Below are positions 12,217-22,949 of a stretch of DNA of 44,855 nt, piece by piece (the stretch's first letter is position 1; every line of letters starts with the position of its first letter). The translations under genes were made by a program, and so were the position numbers. Below the pieces are notes generated by a model that saw nothing but the letters and a program-made list of their open reading frames with translations, was not told the DNA's origin and searched no databases. The DNA lies in the NCBI RefSeq assembly GCF_000350225.1, contig NW_005178478.1, positions 1 to 44,855 of the forward strand, read 5' to 3'. Source of the stretch: Chondrus crispus. Lineage: Eukaryota; Rhodophyta; Florideophyceae; Gigartinales; Gigartinaceae.

Positions 12217-12669
12217 TGTAGCATAAACACCCCCAGCGGCGGAGGGGTGTAGCTAACAGTGACGTGCCAGCGCTGACGGACGGAGGCGGATCCCGGCTCG
12301 CTCGCATGTCGCGCAACCCGACTCGTGCCGGTCCCTAACTAAAAGGCGCGCGAAGGTGTCGCGCAAATTAGAGTGTGCTAGAGGGTTGCGCCGCGGTCGT
12401 GGATCGTGACCAAGCTCCCTTGGTCCTCCCCCGCCGGCGCCCTTCCTCCTATTTAATACACAAGTCGAAGTTATCATACTATAGTACAGTACCGTGCTAC
12501 TGTAGCAGTGCGGGTCGTCCCGCACTGTAATACTGTCAGCCATCGGGCGGACAGCACACGTTTCGTACACGTGTGTCGGCGCGCGCGCTGTAAGATATGC
12601 GCGCGCGCACGCTGTAAGGTCCGTACCTTACAGCGAGATCTACATCTAATTGCAAATCTAATGTATACA
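12217..12669. mobile_element. Solo LTR, copy 1
   Basis: The segment begins TGTAGCATAAACACCC and ends GTATACA, a TG...CA border pair. It separates two acidic coding stretches. It is clearly related to 35141-35811: both begin with TAGYATAAACACCC, share a CCTCCCCCGCCG block, a TATTTAAT box, clustered TACTGTA words and a CTGTCAGCC hairpin. It has several internal hairpins, including CAGTGCGGG/CCCGCACTG and CGCTGTAAGGT/ACCTTACAGCG. I found no convincing target-site duplication. Its 453 bp against 671 bp suggests an internal deletion. Confidence 0.65.
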
Positions 12670-13027
12670 TAGTCGTTGGAAATTATGCCACAAACAGCCG
12701 GGAGAATATTTAGGGGACAGAGAAATTGCAGAGTATGAAGCAGAAGACGTTAACGACGATGAACTGGCAGCTCGAACAATCGGCCAGCAAGAAGGAGGAC
12801 TTGCTGGATAGGAATATAAAAGTCCGTTTTTGGAGTTCGATGTTACTGTCGACGAAGTGGATTCCATCCTGGAAGAGCCTTTCATTCAAGAGGCAAATTC
12901 TATTTTGGATAACGTGCTCTCTGAGCTCTCCAGTAGACAGAGCGATGCGTATTGCTATGAAAATGAAACTAATGAGGCCAACGAATTGGGGGAAAACCAG
13001 AGAGCTGCCGGACCGCAACATTGCTGA

Positions 13028-14089
13028 TTCTCCCTGACACGGCTTAACACGCTTCAAATATTCTTACCCGACAGTCTTCTTGAAAAGTTAAAGTCTGTGG
13101 CTAATCGTTCACTGCATCATAGAGGTTTTGCTCCTACAACAAGTCAGGAGCTCCTAGGTTTACTAATTCTTCATGTTCTTTGCGCATCTTATGATGAGGG
13201 CCCTAGCGTTGTATGTGATCCCAACGAAGAAGATTTCTTCTACCGTACGGGGATTTCAGCCGATGTATATCGGCAGGTTTGGTCATCACTCACAGGTTGC
13301 AAAGAGAAACGAAGTGCAGTTGACTATACAGCCACTAGCTGGTGTCGTTCCGCAAACAGAGCGACATCTCTAATCACTGATATAGAGTCTGAGGTAGCCG
13401 CCGTGAACAGAGACTTACTCTATGTGCCTAATTCGACCGTCCTGTCGTTGGACGATGACCATTTGCGCATGGCCTCCAGAGCTGTTTCTCAACTTTCCTT
13501 TCTAAAGCAGCACAATAATCCCAAGAAAGGGTTGGGTCCAGTCAGGAATACTTTAGGATCCGCTCTCACCTCAGTTTTCTTTGCATGCCATTTCACTCGC
13601 TGTGGTGAGAAGCTTGTGCACACGTGGGAGCGCCTCGTTCAACTACTGCAAGGCGCTTCCACGACAGGAGCACTGAGGCCAATGGCTGAAGCAATTTCTG
13701 CCGCGGACCGGGGTTACAACTCAAAGGAGACCCTCAAGTTTGTCTGCACTACTCTTGGCGCCACAATTTTGGGTACACATAAACGTGACCTGACGTATCC
13801 ATACGTCTTTGGAAGCGGTCCTAGTTCTAGAAGGTCGAGGGGAATGGTGGTTTCGGAGAGTGGGTGCAGGGCTGTTTATATTGCAACTAAGAAATGGGAC
13901 GGGCCAGCCCGCCGTGTTGGAAGGGATCTCGAGGCCTGGCTGTATAGAGAGAGCTGCTCTGGCCGCATAGCGGCCATGATTCACAACAATAGGAAGCTAT
14001 TCAATTCACGCAGCTTTACCATTTGCCCCCACAGTCGGTTCCGCGTTGGGGGTGCCCTGCACTCAATTAAGGAGGACCAGGTTTTGTAA
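13028..14089 (+). pseudogene. piggyBac-like catalytic core, Asp 1 and Asp 2
   Basis: The segment begins after a TGA and reads through LPDSLLEKLKSVANRSLH and PTTSQELLGLLILH, which match the N-terminal layout of the piggyBac DDE domain (partner strand, then PTT.EL). LSLDDDH places the first catalytic Asp near 13451-13459. KKGLGPVRNTLGS resembles the KP..G.K strand after it. ADRGYNSKETL (Asp near 13706) and LGTHKRD match the DNFFTS and GTVRKNR positions. The family makes DNA cuts at TTAA and rejoins donor DNA through hairpin intermediates. A TAA ends the open stretch at 14087-14089, but coding-like sequence continues in frame. Confidence 0.7.
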
Positions 14090-15429
14090 GACTCAGAAAA
14101 GAGAGGCAGGGCTGCTGCATGCAACACAGCGTCGTCTCTGGAAGATTCCGCTTCCAGGAGTTTATCAGCCACCCAAGTTGTGGACCAAGCATTACAACGG
14201 GTATCCGCGCTCACCTTTCATCAGTCGGAGGACCCCATCTGGTTCCTTTTGCGCGCGTTCCGTTTCACGTCCCGAACGGGACACTCATTTATTGCCGCTG
14301 TGACACGGGACTTCGAGAGGAATTTGGGTGCGATGGCCTGAAAGCTGCGGGGTAGAACTATTGCTAGCGGTTCCAATCCAATGCCCGCTGAGCACGACTT
14401 CTGTTTAGAGCTACTTCGGGTCAGGTGGGAGCGCATTTGCATTTTATTTGGGATGGTTCTGCGCTCGGTGCCTCAGCCATCACAAAGGCGTGACTTGGCG
14501 GAAAGAATTGCTCGCTATTCAAGAAGTAGAGTCAACGCCTTCACTCGCCACGACCTTCAACAGATGGTGCAAGTGTTTGGAAGGGGCGTGGCAGGCTCTC
14601 CTGCAAAAGTTGTATTGCTGACTGCCCTTTTTCAGCTCAAGGCAGACCTTCAGGCAGGTGCTATAGACCTGGACACTGCAGAAAATGTAGCAATGTCAGT
14701 GGAGTCACGCCTCGAGAATTCTGCAACGCAGCTTCTTCACACCCTACGCGAAGCCTCCCTTCATGCCTGGGTGATGAAGCCACTGGTGTCTACCGCAGGG
14801 ATGAAGGAGGGGTCGAGAAATGAGGTCGAGGTTCTCAGGGGAATTCCTGGGTTCCTATCGGACCAGAAAGGGGCATATTGTCGCGATCGGGCTGTGTTTG
14901 ATGGAGTGGTTTACGCGTTTTCTGGTGTGAGGAAGCTTTCGGTCCAACACATTCGTACAGTAGGCTTGATTGAAAGCAAGAGCAGTATGATGATAGCGGA
15001 TAGTCCAGACGCTATCATAGCGTGCACGGATGAACTGGAATAACCATTTGTTTGTGCCGCAGAAATCAAAACAATGACTTCACTTGGAACAGTTAACGAG
15101 GCCACTAACACACGGGAAAAATACGGACCGTTTGTTATGTTGTCAAACGTCGGCTCGTGCAGCACATCTGACGCATTATTCAGGCCTTGGTGCCATCGCC
15201 ACCTTACAGAGCGCATTGTATGCACCATGCAGTTACTTTGGGCCTGAGACACATTTTATATGTTGTTGGTACAAGTGGAAACATTACCAATGGTCGTATT
15301 ATCTACGCTTGTCTCATAGAATTTTCGGAGAGCATACGCCACACCTACACGCATGTTTTAGACAGCATTAGTTGCGTAGGATTCGAGTGGGTGGGGGGGA
15401 GAAACGAAGTATATTCCAAAGGAATATGA
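14090..15429 (+). pseudogene. PD-(D/E)XK nuclease-like insert
   Basis: The frame continues from the transposase core after single stops (14087, 14339, 15041). It holds WFLLRAFRFTSRTGHSF, a helical middle part (14381-14800), then SPDAII (Asp codon at 15008-15010) and, 18 codons on, AAEIK (Glu at 15062, Lys at 15068). An Asp followed 10-20 residues later by Glu-x-Lys on a hydrophobic strand is the PD-(D/E)XK signature, as in YqaJ/lambda-exonuclease-type proteins. From about 15187 the sense frame shifts and gives HHAVTLGLRHILYVVG, like the helix-strand after the ExK strand in that fold. It lies between the second and third Asp of the DDE domain. Nested insertion of another gene is an alternative, but the frame is shared and no repeats bound it. 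Confidence 0.55.
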
Positions 15430-15985
15430 TGGTCTACTAAAGCAGTCCCATGCTTCAGACATCAACAGTCTTTCGTCGTACTACAGTCTTAGTAATGGCA
15501 TCCGTCACCTTATACGCTCTAGAGGGAGCCCTCTACCCCCAGCAAGAATGATCTGCCTGACTCCGGCGGTTTATTGGAATTACCTTAAAGGAGGCGTTGA
15601 TGTAATATCAAGATACATGAAGACGTTAGCGCGCTCAAACATTTCGGAAAACCCTGTGACGAGCATAATAGCCCGTCTATTGGTGATGCAGGTTAACAAT
15701 GCTGCGATATGCTTCCGTTTAAATATGGCTAGAGAGCAAGGGAAATTACCTTCTGTAAGAGAAAGTACTGGTAACGAAGGATACTCTCAATGCAGACATC
15801 GTGTTACTGAATGCGAAACCTTTGGAAAGTTTGCTAGGCTCCTTGTCAAAGATTGGACAGCATGGCGCAAGTTGAACATACAGGAGAGAGGAGCAACAAA
15901 CCCATCCGCGAATCGTGTCACTCCTCTTTTTGCTAGGGGGCAGCTGAGAGATATAATGTCGGCCAAAACAAGGAGAAAAGGCTAG
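15430..15985 (+). pseudogene. piggyBac-like C-terminal part with GGVD
   Basis: The frame is open from about 15380 to the TAG at 15983. VYWNYLKGGVDVISRYM matches the YN..KGGVD..D piggyBac motif with the third catalytic Asp (codon 15599-15601). The following helices, including a run of Arg/Asn residues, fit the rest of the DDE domain. It is in the same frame as 13028-15043, which supports a single ancestral ORF. The zinc ribbon downstream is one frame away, so a small indel separates them. Confidence 0.7.
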
Positions 15986-15993
15986 ATAGTTCT

Positions 15994-16263
15994 TTGAGAC
16001 ACAGTCGGGTGGTCGGGCAGGCAACGTACTGTGTTTTATGTAGTTGGACAATTAGGGGAGTGCGGAATGGAAAGCCGATCTCTAAACGCAAAGGCTCAAA
16101 ACAGGTTCAGTGGTGCAATGTTTGTCGCCAAGCTATCTGCAAGAATTGCTGGAATTCATGGCACAGCGCAAACAAACTGAAGCGTGGTGCCCCGAGTCAT
16201 GAAGATGTTGAAGCTTTCAATGATTCTCTAAGAACAAAGAGGCGTAGAGCGAGGCATAATTAA
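15994..16263 (+). pseudogene. C-terminal zinc ribbon of piggyBac-like transposase
   Basis: Eighty-nine residues with the pattern YCVLC ... WCNVCRQAICKNCW ... WH. This Cys-x2-Cys, Cys-x2-Cys, Cys-x2-Cys-plus-His layout with a basic spacer is the usual piggyBac C-terminal zinc-binding domain, used to bind the transposon ends. The tail is basic (KRRRARHN). The frame opens at an ATG (15994), but it is most likely the displaced end of the ORF that stops at 15985. Confidence 0.65.
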
Positions 16264-16394
16264 TCATAAATCGTGCAAGCCCAACGAGAATTGTATCATG
16301 CATGGGCGTTCAGCGCCAAAACCCTTACTCTGAGCATGAAAAACAGGCTCTACAAAATGTTTGTAGAAACCTCTCGCTGTCCGGGGAGATGTTC

Positions 16395-16580
16395 TCCGTG
16401 CATTTGAGACGTCTACCTCCGAGGGTACATTCTCATTGTGGCGAGTGAGAGTCTCAAAACATTTCACAGAAATATGCCACAAGTCTCAGTGAGAACGTAC
16501 CATCTCTCGGAGAAGTGTGAGAATTTGGATGCTTTTTTGTGAGAAATGTGAGAACTTTGGCCCAGTTCTCACATCAGTCC
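16395..16580. repeat. Right subterminal TCTCA/GAGAAC repeats
   Basis: TTTGAGACG, GAGTCTCAAAAC, AAGTCTCAGTGAGAAC, GTGTGAGAA, GTGAGAAATGTGAGAAC and AGTTCTCAC follow each other within about 190 bases. They mirror the words at 11200-11320. This supports one element spanning both, with the repeats as candidate transposase-binding sites. Confidence 0.45.
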
Positions 16581-16693
16581 ACCCCCTGTTTTTACAGTAG
16601 ATTCTAGTTCGAGAAGTACTTGGCTTTTCTATGAATGATCTTGCGTGGTAGAAAGTGGAAAGTTGGGGGCTTCCAGAGCACTTTGTTAGGACT

Positions 16694-16721
16694 CTTAACT
16701 CCATCGAGAACTAGAGTTAAG
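16694..16721. repeat. TTAA-containing hairpin, possible transposon right edge
   Basis: The arms CTTAACTC (16694-16701) and GAGTTAAG (16714-16721) enclose 12 nt. It is a counterpart in position, not in sequence, to the hairpin at 10989-11024. Confidence 0.35.
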
Positions 16722-16818
16722 GGAAAAACCCCCGATTGGTCCGAACTTTAGAACGTCTACAACCGCGGCACAGGGCTAAGCATCGTAATCATTTTGATGG
16801 TGAACCGTTAGAAAATAG

Positions 16819-17493
16819 TGTAGTATAACAACCGTCGCGCGCGCGGGGAGGTTATTGCCCGTGCGGCCGTGCACGGTGCACACGTGGGCGGGTGTGCCCA
16901 CGTGTAAGGAGCGCGCGCGTTGACCAACCGGCCGTGGCGTGGGGCACGTGTACAGTAACACACGTGTCGTCCGAGCGGTAGTCTACGCGTGTTACGTGTG
17001 CACGTTAGCACACGTGTCGTCCGTGCGGTAGTCTGTAAGCAACACGCGTGTACAGTAGTGCACACGTGTAGTAGCAGCGTCTGTGCGGTAGTAGTAATTA
17101 TGGCGCTAGCTTTTCAATTGTGTACAGTAACCGGCACGCACTAGGGGGCAGGTACTGTACTATTGTACTGGGGACAGGTGTCCGAGGCGTCCCCCTGAGG
17201 GGTTAAGACCTGGCACCCGTCCCCACCAGTAAACTGGGGCAAGCTTGCCCCCGTACCTTTCGCGCCTACGTACGTCCGTTTCGGTTGTCTATCGCGCGCG
17301 CTGGCTTCTAACCCGTTACCGGTCGCTCCCGTTCACGCACCACGGGGCGACTGCGCGTAACCGGCCAGTGAGCCACTCCCTTTTCGCGAGGTCGTCCGAT
17401 CGGTTCATTTAGCGCGTCGCGTCCACGCCGCGTGCCCCCTCGCTATAGCCTCCGTCTCTCACCCAACCCAGGGCGGGGAAGAGTTATCCCACA
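16819..17493. mobile_element. LTR-like segment, copy 3
   Basis: It begins TGTAGTATAAC and ends GTTATCCCACA, an inverted TG...CA pair, and its 675 bp is close to the 671 bp of the LTR at 35141. Inside, a roughly 50-bp unit around CACACGTGTCGTCC, followed by GCGGTAGTC, is repeated two to three times (16960-17085), with TACAGTA words. It lies beyond the C-terminal end of the reverse-strand gypsy remnant, where its 3' LTR would be, but I see no clear polypurine tract, so the link is weak. Confidence 0.4.
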
Positions 17494-18035
17494 AATAGCG
17501 AGAAGGTGGGTACGACATAAACGACAGCAATGATCTTGCACCCTGATGGTGTGTCGTGCCGACGCCAATTGCACGCGCGAAACGTTTGGATAAGTATCGT
17601 GTTACTACCCCAGCGGATTTTGCAGCTGAGCTCGTTGAATGATAAAAGGCTTGCTGTGGGCAGCTCGTCGAGGTTGGCAAAGTATTGGGCACCCGGTCTG
17701 GTCTCGTCCCCTCTACCTCTGCGCACCCGCGCGAAAGTCGGTAGAGTATTTATTTGTTTGCTCGCAGCTCGAGCTATGAGCTCGATCGAGCTCAATTCAG
17801 GAACGCACGTCAGTTCAATCAGAAAGGTAATCGATGAAATCACGGATAAACGCGGCTCCTGCATTCGGACTATTACCTATTACCTATAGGTTTTGATATA
17901 CCTCACATGTGCGTCAGCCTAGCCTACAGCTCTACAGCGATACGTAGTGGCTACATACACAGCGAGATGGAGCGTCACATCATTGCCCCAAGAACCCATC
18001 TGCGAAAGCAGAATTTGGTTCTGTTTTGGAAGAGG
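17494..18035. other. Unassigned, with adjacent palindromes
   Basis: No coding frame is recognisable here on either strand. AGCTCGAGCT (17766-17775) and an 18-bp perfect palindrome (17777-17794) are separated by one base. The stretch would be the 3' untranslated part of the reverse-strand gypsy element if the LTR at 16819 belongs to it. Confidence 0.4.
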
Positions 18036-19877
18036 TTACCCCAACGCGGCAACACGTTGCTGGCGACGGGTTCCAGCCTTCCGTATCTCCTCGAGGAACT
18101 CTTCCACGATTGTAGGAACGTCTTCCTTCATCAGCTCGAGAGACACCCAGTCGTTTTCGGCTTCGTAGAAACCTTTCCAGCTTGTCAGAAGCTGTATAGT
18201 TCCGGCGCGGATCTTAATATTCTGGAACTCTTTGACAACCAGGAGTTCATTATCCTGATATGCCAGCTGATTGCGTACTTCCTTCGTGACCTCGAAGTCC
18301 TTATTCCTGAAGAACTTGAGGCGGCGACCGTGTGCCTCACTGCGTGTTGCGCTCATCAAGTCTTCGATCTCAAAAATGTACTCGGACAGACATGCATTTA
18401 CGCAGTATGGTCCTCTCCAGCGTACCGAAGGCTTGCGTCCGCGATCCTTGCGGTATACTGCACGGAGTACGTAGTCTCCTTCGGTGAAATTGATAGGCCG
18501 AATGTTGGTGCGGTTGTTATTCGTTCTCACCTCGTCTTCACGCTTTTTGGATGTAGTACGGAACACTTCACGATGCATATCGTTCAACGCGGAATGTAAG
18601 TCTGCAGCGGAAATCAGCTGCGCCGACCTGATCTCGTCCAATGTCTTGACCAGAATTTTATTCTGGACCCAAGTCTTGATTGATAACAGAGGTTTATCCT
18701 GAGGTACGCCGGTAAAAACAGTGAGTGGACAACGACTACCAAGTCGGGCTAGCGGAGAGCTGTTTAGAGCGGACTGCACTAGTGGTAAAACCGATAGCCA
18801 CGAACGTTGGGGAAGTTGAAACTCTGACAGCAGTGCTCGCATTGTTCGAAGTAGCTCGCGACAGACAACTTCGACTGTTCCGTTGCTCCATGGGCAATAC
18901 GCTATCGTGAAATGGTGCAAACCGTTAGTTTGTTCACGTAGAGCTCGTACAACTTCGTTCTTGAAATGCGTACCGCGATCGGACGCCCACTGCACCACAG
19001 TACGAAACGAAGCAAACCAGGACAATAACGCATTTGCTGTGCTCTCTGAATCTGCTTCTGAGGTTGGCACGAGCCAACCATACCCACTGAAATCGTCCTT
19101 CATGACGAGCACGTTACAGAAATCATCTTCACCTTTTGAGATGTAACAATAATCGAAATATATCCTCTGGCTAGGTTTGTCGGCGTGTAGAGCGTGTCCC
19201 AGTGGTCGCGGCACAATTTCTCCTGTCTCGGTAGCAAGGCAATGAAGGCACGATCGAACGAAGGTTTCAACATCCTTCGTGATTGAAATCTACCAGAAAT
19301 GAGCTTTCACAGTAGTTAGTGTTGTACGCCAACCTCTGTGTCCTCCCATTCCAGTATAGGCAGCGATCATGATACGAAGCTGCAGTAGCTGATCATTTGG
19401 GATCCAGACGACACCATTTTGGTTGGCCAGAATTTCGTTCTGTTCAGAAAAACTTTTGGGATGAACTTCCTTGTGCTTTCGTTGAGATTGCTTGAGGTCT
19501 TCTCGTCTTGCCCAGTCAAGCTTCGAGTACGGATGCGGTGAGACGGGCGCTAACATGAGGGATTTCAGCATTCGTAGCTTAGCCACACGGACGGTCGTCT
19601 TATCCTGCACTGCTCATCGAGTCAACATGTCGGCCCATACGTTGCGTTCACCAGCGAGGTGTTCGATGACGTACCTGGATGCACTGAGCTTTACAGTCCA
19701 TCGCATCAGCTTGCAAGCGGTGTGTCTGGCGATATTCGAGTTCTGACTGTGGGAGAATGGGTACCGACCGGTGTCCGTCAACGTAACGACCCGGAGGGAG
19801 ATCCTGTAGGGCTGATCAGACGATACTGGAAAGGCAGGGGATAACTCAGCTTGTACACGGGGTGCACGTACCGCCAC
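18036..19877 (-). pseudogene. Ty3/gypsy RNase H, integrase and chromodomain remnant
   Basis: One reverse-strand frame runs from 19877 to 18036, broken by TGA (19614-19616) and TAG (near 19290). Order: end of RNase H (SRYVIEHLAGERNVWADMLT), integrase HHCC region (Gly-Gly-His-x-Gly), integrase core with Asp in YFDYCYI, Asp in ASDRGTHF and Glu 36 positions later in NGTVE (a DD35E triad), then a GPY-like segment and a C-terminal chromodomain (LLTSWKGFYEAENDWVSLE). This is the pol end of a chromovirus-type Ty3/gypsy retrotransposon, which integrates cDNA into chromatin. Both stops fit TGG changed by G to A. Reverse transcriptase and gag are absent; the 5' side is cut off near 19870. Confidence 0.85.
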
Positions 19878-19981
19878 GGGTGACAGGTGGCGTCGGAATG
19901 GCCACGTGTACCGCCGTATGTATTACGTCCCGATAGGGTACAGTAGACTTGGAGGTCCTACTGTAGGGGCGTAGAAATTAG
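19857..19981. mobile_element. LTR fragment
   Basis: The 120 bases before the LTR at 19982 align by eye to its bases 20030-20125: ACAGGTGGC, GCCACGTGT, then a TACAGTA...CTACTGTAG hairpin in the same order and spacing. It is a truncated relative of that LTR, placed directly against it. Confidence 0.55.
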
Positions 19982-20514
19982 TGTAATAGAAGTGTCAGCT
20001 GGGGGAGTCCCCGCTAGCACACGTGGTGCGCGCTCTGCCACGAGTACAGGTGGCAGGAGCACAGCCACGTGTGCTGCTGTGCGGATTACTCCCCGGTGGA
20101 GTACAGTAGAGGTACTCCACTGTAGTTATCCAAGTAGAAGTGGATCAGTACTGTACTGCCCGCCCCCCGGAGGTCGACGTACTTCGGGGCCGAGGCAGTA
20201 CGCCCCCAGAGTAAAGGGGGGCAGCGACCCCTTTGGCCAGAACTGAGGAAAAACTGGAAGAAGCAGATCGTCCCGTGCGGGTTATTCTTGAGGGCCGCAA
20301 GCACACGCTCCCCAGTTTGGTCGTTCCACCGCCTGGTGGAAGCGTATGCCCATTGAGCCCTATCCCCTTCGGGGTCGCAATTACACTCGCCCGTTTACCG
20401 GAGTCATAACCGCCGCCCTCGCAGAGAGGTTGGTGGTGTTGTAATTTTACCGCTACTGTGGACATCCCCTCCGTGACGGAGTAAAACCGAACCGGAAGGA
20501 TCCATATTATTACA
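19982..20514 (+). mobile_element. 5' LTR of gag-pro element
   Basis: Starts TGTAATAGAAG and ends TATTATTACA, giving an inverted TGTAATA pair with TG...CA borders, 533 bp. A gag frame follows 105 bp later on the same strand. It contains TACTGTAC words and a GTACAGTAGAGG/CCACTGTAG hairpin near 20101. No 3' partner is present in the window, because the element is cut off at about 23620. Confidence 0.6.
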
Positions 20515-20516
20515 AG

Positions 20517-20530
20517 TGGTCTCCCGACCT
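20517..20530 (+). promoter_or_regulatory. Candidate primer binding site
   Basis: Two bases after the LTR end the sequence reads TGGTCTCCCGACCT. A primer binding site starts with TGG, matching the tRNA CCA end, and lies 0-5 nt after the LTR. I cannot name the tRNA. Confidence 0.4.
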
Positions 20531-20618
20531 AGAAATCTATTTCTAAGATTCTTTTTATTGATCTGCGAATCGGACGACTGGGATTGGAAGGGATCGAGAA
20601 TCACCGCCTCTTTTCAAG

Positions 20619-22801
20619 GTGAGTGGACGAGAAGACGCGAGATCGCAGGGGGGCTTCCCCCGACGCGTCAGGGACGATGAGTCAGTAAATCGATCTCAGC
20701 CGGGGGGACCAAGTCGCCTGGAGGGCTCGCCCGATAACGGGGGCTCCGTTAGAGGCGCCGAGGCACGAGCGGCGCATGTGGAGCGCCTGTCCCGCGCAAG
20801 GACGCGATCGCAGACAAGAGCGGCATTACCACCGACGCCAGCGGAGGAGCCCGTCGAAGGCCGACAACGCGGAAAGAGCGAGCTGGCCCCCGCCATAATC
20901 GGCGACGAACGTCCAAATAGGATGACGATCCACGGAGACGCCTCGGAGGCCCACCGGGACCTAGGGGACCTGACCCAGAGGGCGGACCTAAACACGTGGT
21001 TGACGGCCGAGCTGGACAAGCGAATCCCGGCTGCCGTGGAGGCGCAATCGACAAGCACGCTCCGAAAGATCGTTGAGGATCACAGTCGGGCCCTCGTAAG
21101 GAGCGCCGTGGACGAGGTAGTCGGACGCGGCCCCTTTTGGGACACGATCACTTCAACTGTGGGGGACGTTACCCGTGCAGAGGTGCGCGCTTGTGCGCCG
21201 CAGGCAGAGCAACCGCCGTTGGCGACAACGGAGGCACTACCGCCGTCGCTGATGCTCGAGAACGCGCGGCCGCAGTACCCCCAAATGGGACGTGAGACCC
21301 CGTGGGATGGAGAAGAACGCGATGGCCGGCTTCAAGCCCAAGAGATGGGACAGCCACCCGCGTTTCCGCCCGGAGCCGGTCGCGTGGTGCTGCCGACGCA
21401 GAAGTACCGGAGAAATACCAAGGCAAGGGATATGAGACCGACGAATCGGAAGCTAGTGACGCCACGAGGGACGAAAAAGATTCTTCTGAGGACGATTTTG
21501 AAGTAGACGTGCGGCATGTGCGTCGGATTCGCCCCCAAAACGACCTCTTTAAAAAGGTCATGGATTACCTCCAGTATCGGCTGCACAACCGTTCGGGACG
21601 ATATAACGCCAAGGTTGCCAGCACGGTTTCGAGGGCCGGAAAGCGGATGGCTCTACAGATGAAGGGCGTGACCTTCAGTGGAGACGACCCGATTGCGGTG
21701 CTAAATTTCCTCTCCAGGTTTACGGTGGCGTGCAACCAGAACGGCGTGCATGAGTGAGCAGCCCTCTGGTGCTTCCAGTTCTTTATGACTGGCACGGCCT
21801 TGGCAAAGGTGCAGACCCGTATTGTGGGAGAGTCTGGGGTAGCCGACGCCCGTAGGGACGAAGTGTTGTCGTCCTATCCGGAGGTTGTCAATTACCTCCT
21901 CAGGACATACGCGACAAATGAAGTCATCGCAGAAGCCTACGCCGAGGTAACGAACTTTATACAGAGTTCGGGGATGTCCGAAACGGAGTATGGGGACCGC
22001 CTCTGGCGGAAAGCCCTCCGCTGTGGGAATGTCTTTTCCGATAATCGGCTCAAGTCGCTCTTCGCAGAGGGGCTCCTCCCGGCAATCCGTACTCAAGTGC
22101 GTCACCACCTCACGACGCACCCCGGCATAGCTTTTACGCAGCTAACGCGGTACGCCGAGGGCATGGGGACTGCCTACCGGGGTGGAAAGATTTACCCGGC
22201 AGCCGCAGGGAGCCGGGACCGCTCGGGCCACCGGACGGGACGCCAGCAGCGTAGCCTGCTCCTCTCCGAGGAGTCGTCCGAACCGGGTCCCCTCGTGGAA
22301 GGACATGTTTCCTCGGACCGCCCGCTCGCAATGGCCGTCGAGACGGCCGCGTTCCCCTCGCCCCCGGGGACATGCACAACATACTTCACAGCCTCTCCGG
22401 GTTCGACAGTACCAGAGGGTGGGAGCAGTATGTGGCCCAAGCCAAACGCACCCCCTCGGGGAGGAGACGCCCGGCATTGGGAGCCACCTCGACAAGACGC
22501 GAGCAGCGGAACTCCCTGCCGCCTCTGCCATTCGCGGGCGAGACCTTGCTGTCATGGGATGTCGCCGGACGTCCGAGCTCGACTTTTGGCCCAACTGGAG
22601 ACAAACTTCCAACAGAGACGCACCCAGAGGAATTACAGCCATGGGGGACGGGCTCGAAACGCACCAAGGGCGAATCCGTCACCGAGTTTCCGGACAACCC
22701 CTTTCCCGGGGACCCCGCAGGGAACCCAGTTTATCGGACCGGGCGCCCATTCCTGCGGCGCCCACGGAAGAAGGCCGGTAAACGACAGGGAGGCAGCGTA
22801 G
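20619..22801 (+). pseudogene. Ty3/gypsy-type gag, frameshifted
   Basis: The N-terminal part (20619 to about 21500) is polar and charged. The sense frame then changes to one with an acidic stretch (DESEASDATRDEKDSSEDD) followed by a retrotransposon gag-type capsid region: VTFSGDDPIAVLNFLSRF, a TGA at 21755, ALWCFQFFMTG, then NEVIAEAYAEV and YGDRLWRKALRCGNVFSD up to about 22170. A Cys-rich patch (CRLC...CC) near 22510-22560 may be the remains of the nucleocapsid knuckle. Gag packages element RNA in cytoplasmic particles. One frameshift and one stop make it defective. The layout (LTR, primer site, gag, protease) fits Ty3/gypsy. Confidence 0.7.
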
Positions 22802-22949
22802 AGGCTTCTGTCTCCCTTAAACCGAGCCTCGTCCGGAGGGAAGCACCCCCGACCCGAAGGACACAACGGCACCGGCAGAAGGGAAAGCCTCGTGGGAATA
22901 CTGTAGCAAGAGACCCGGTTTGCGTCCTGGGAAAGGAGAACTAAAAATT

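Larger units (their letters stand above)
12671..16263 (+). pseudogene. Giant piggyBac-like transposase with inserted nuclease-like domain
   Basis: Reading mostly one frame, the order is: acidic region (12671-13027), N-terminal transposase region (13028-13440), DDE part with first Asp motif LSLDDDH and second Asp motif ADRGYNS followed by LGTHKRD, a roughly 450-codon segment with a PD-(D/E)XK nuclease signature, the GGVD region with the third Asp, and a Cys-rich zinc ribbon. Stops are at 12809, 13025, 14087, 14339 and 15041. Frame changes lie near 15190, 15420 and 15990. piggyBac transposases (DDE_Tnp_1_7) are normally about 550-650 residues; this reads as about 1200. Stops of all three types show it is dead. 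The inserted domain is unusual; the assignment rests on motif order, not on a search. Confidence 0.7.
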
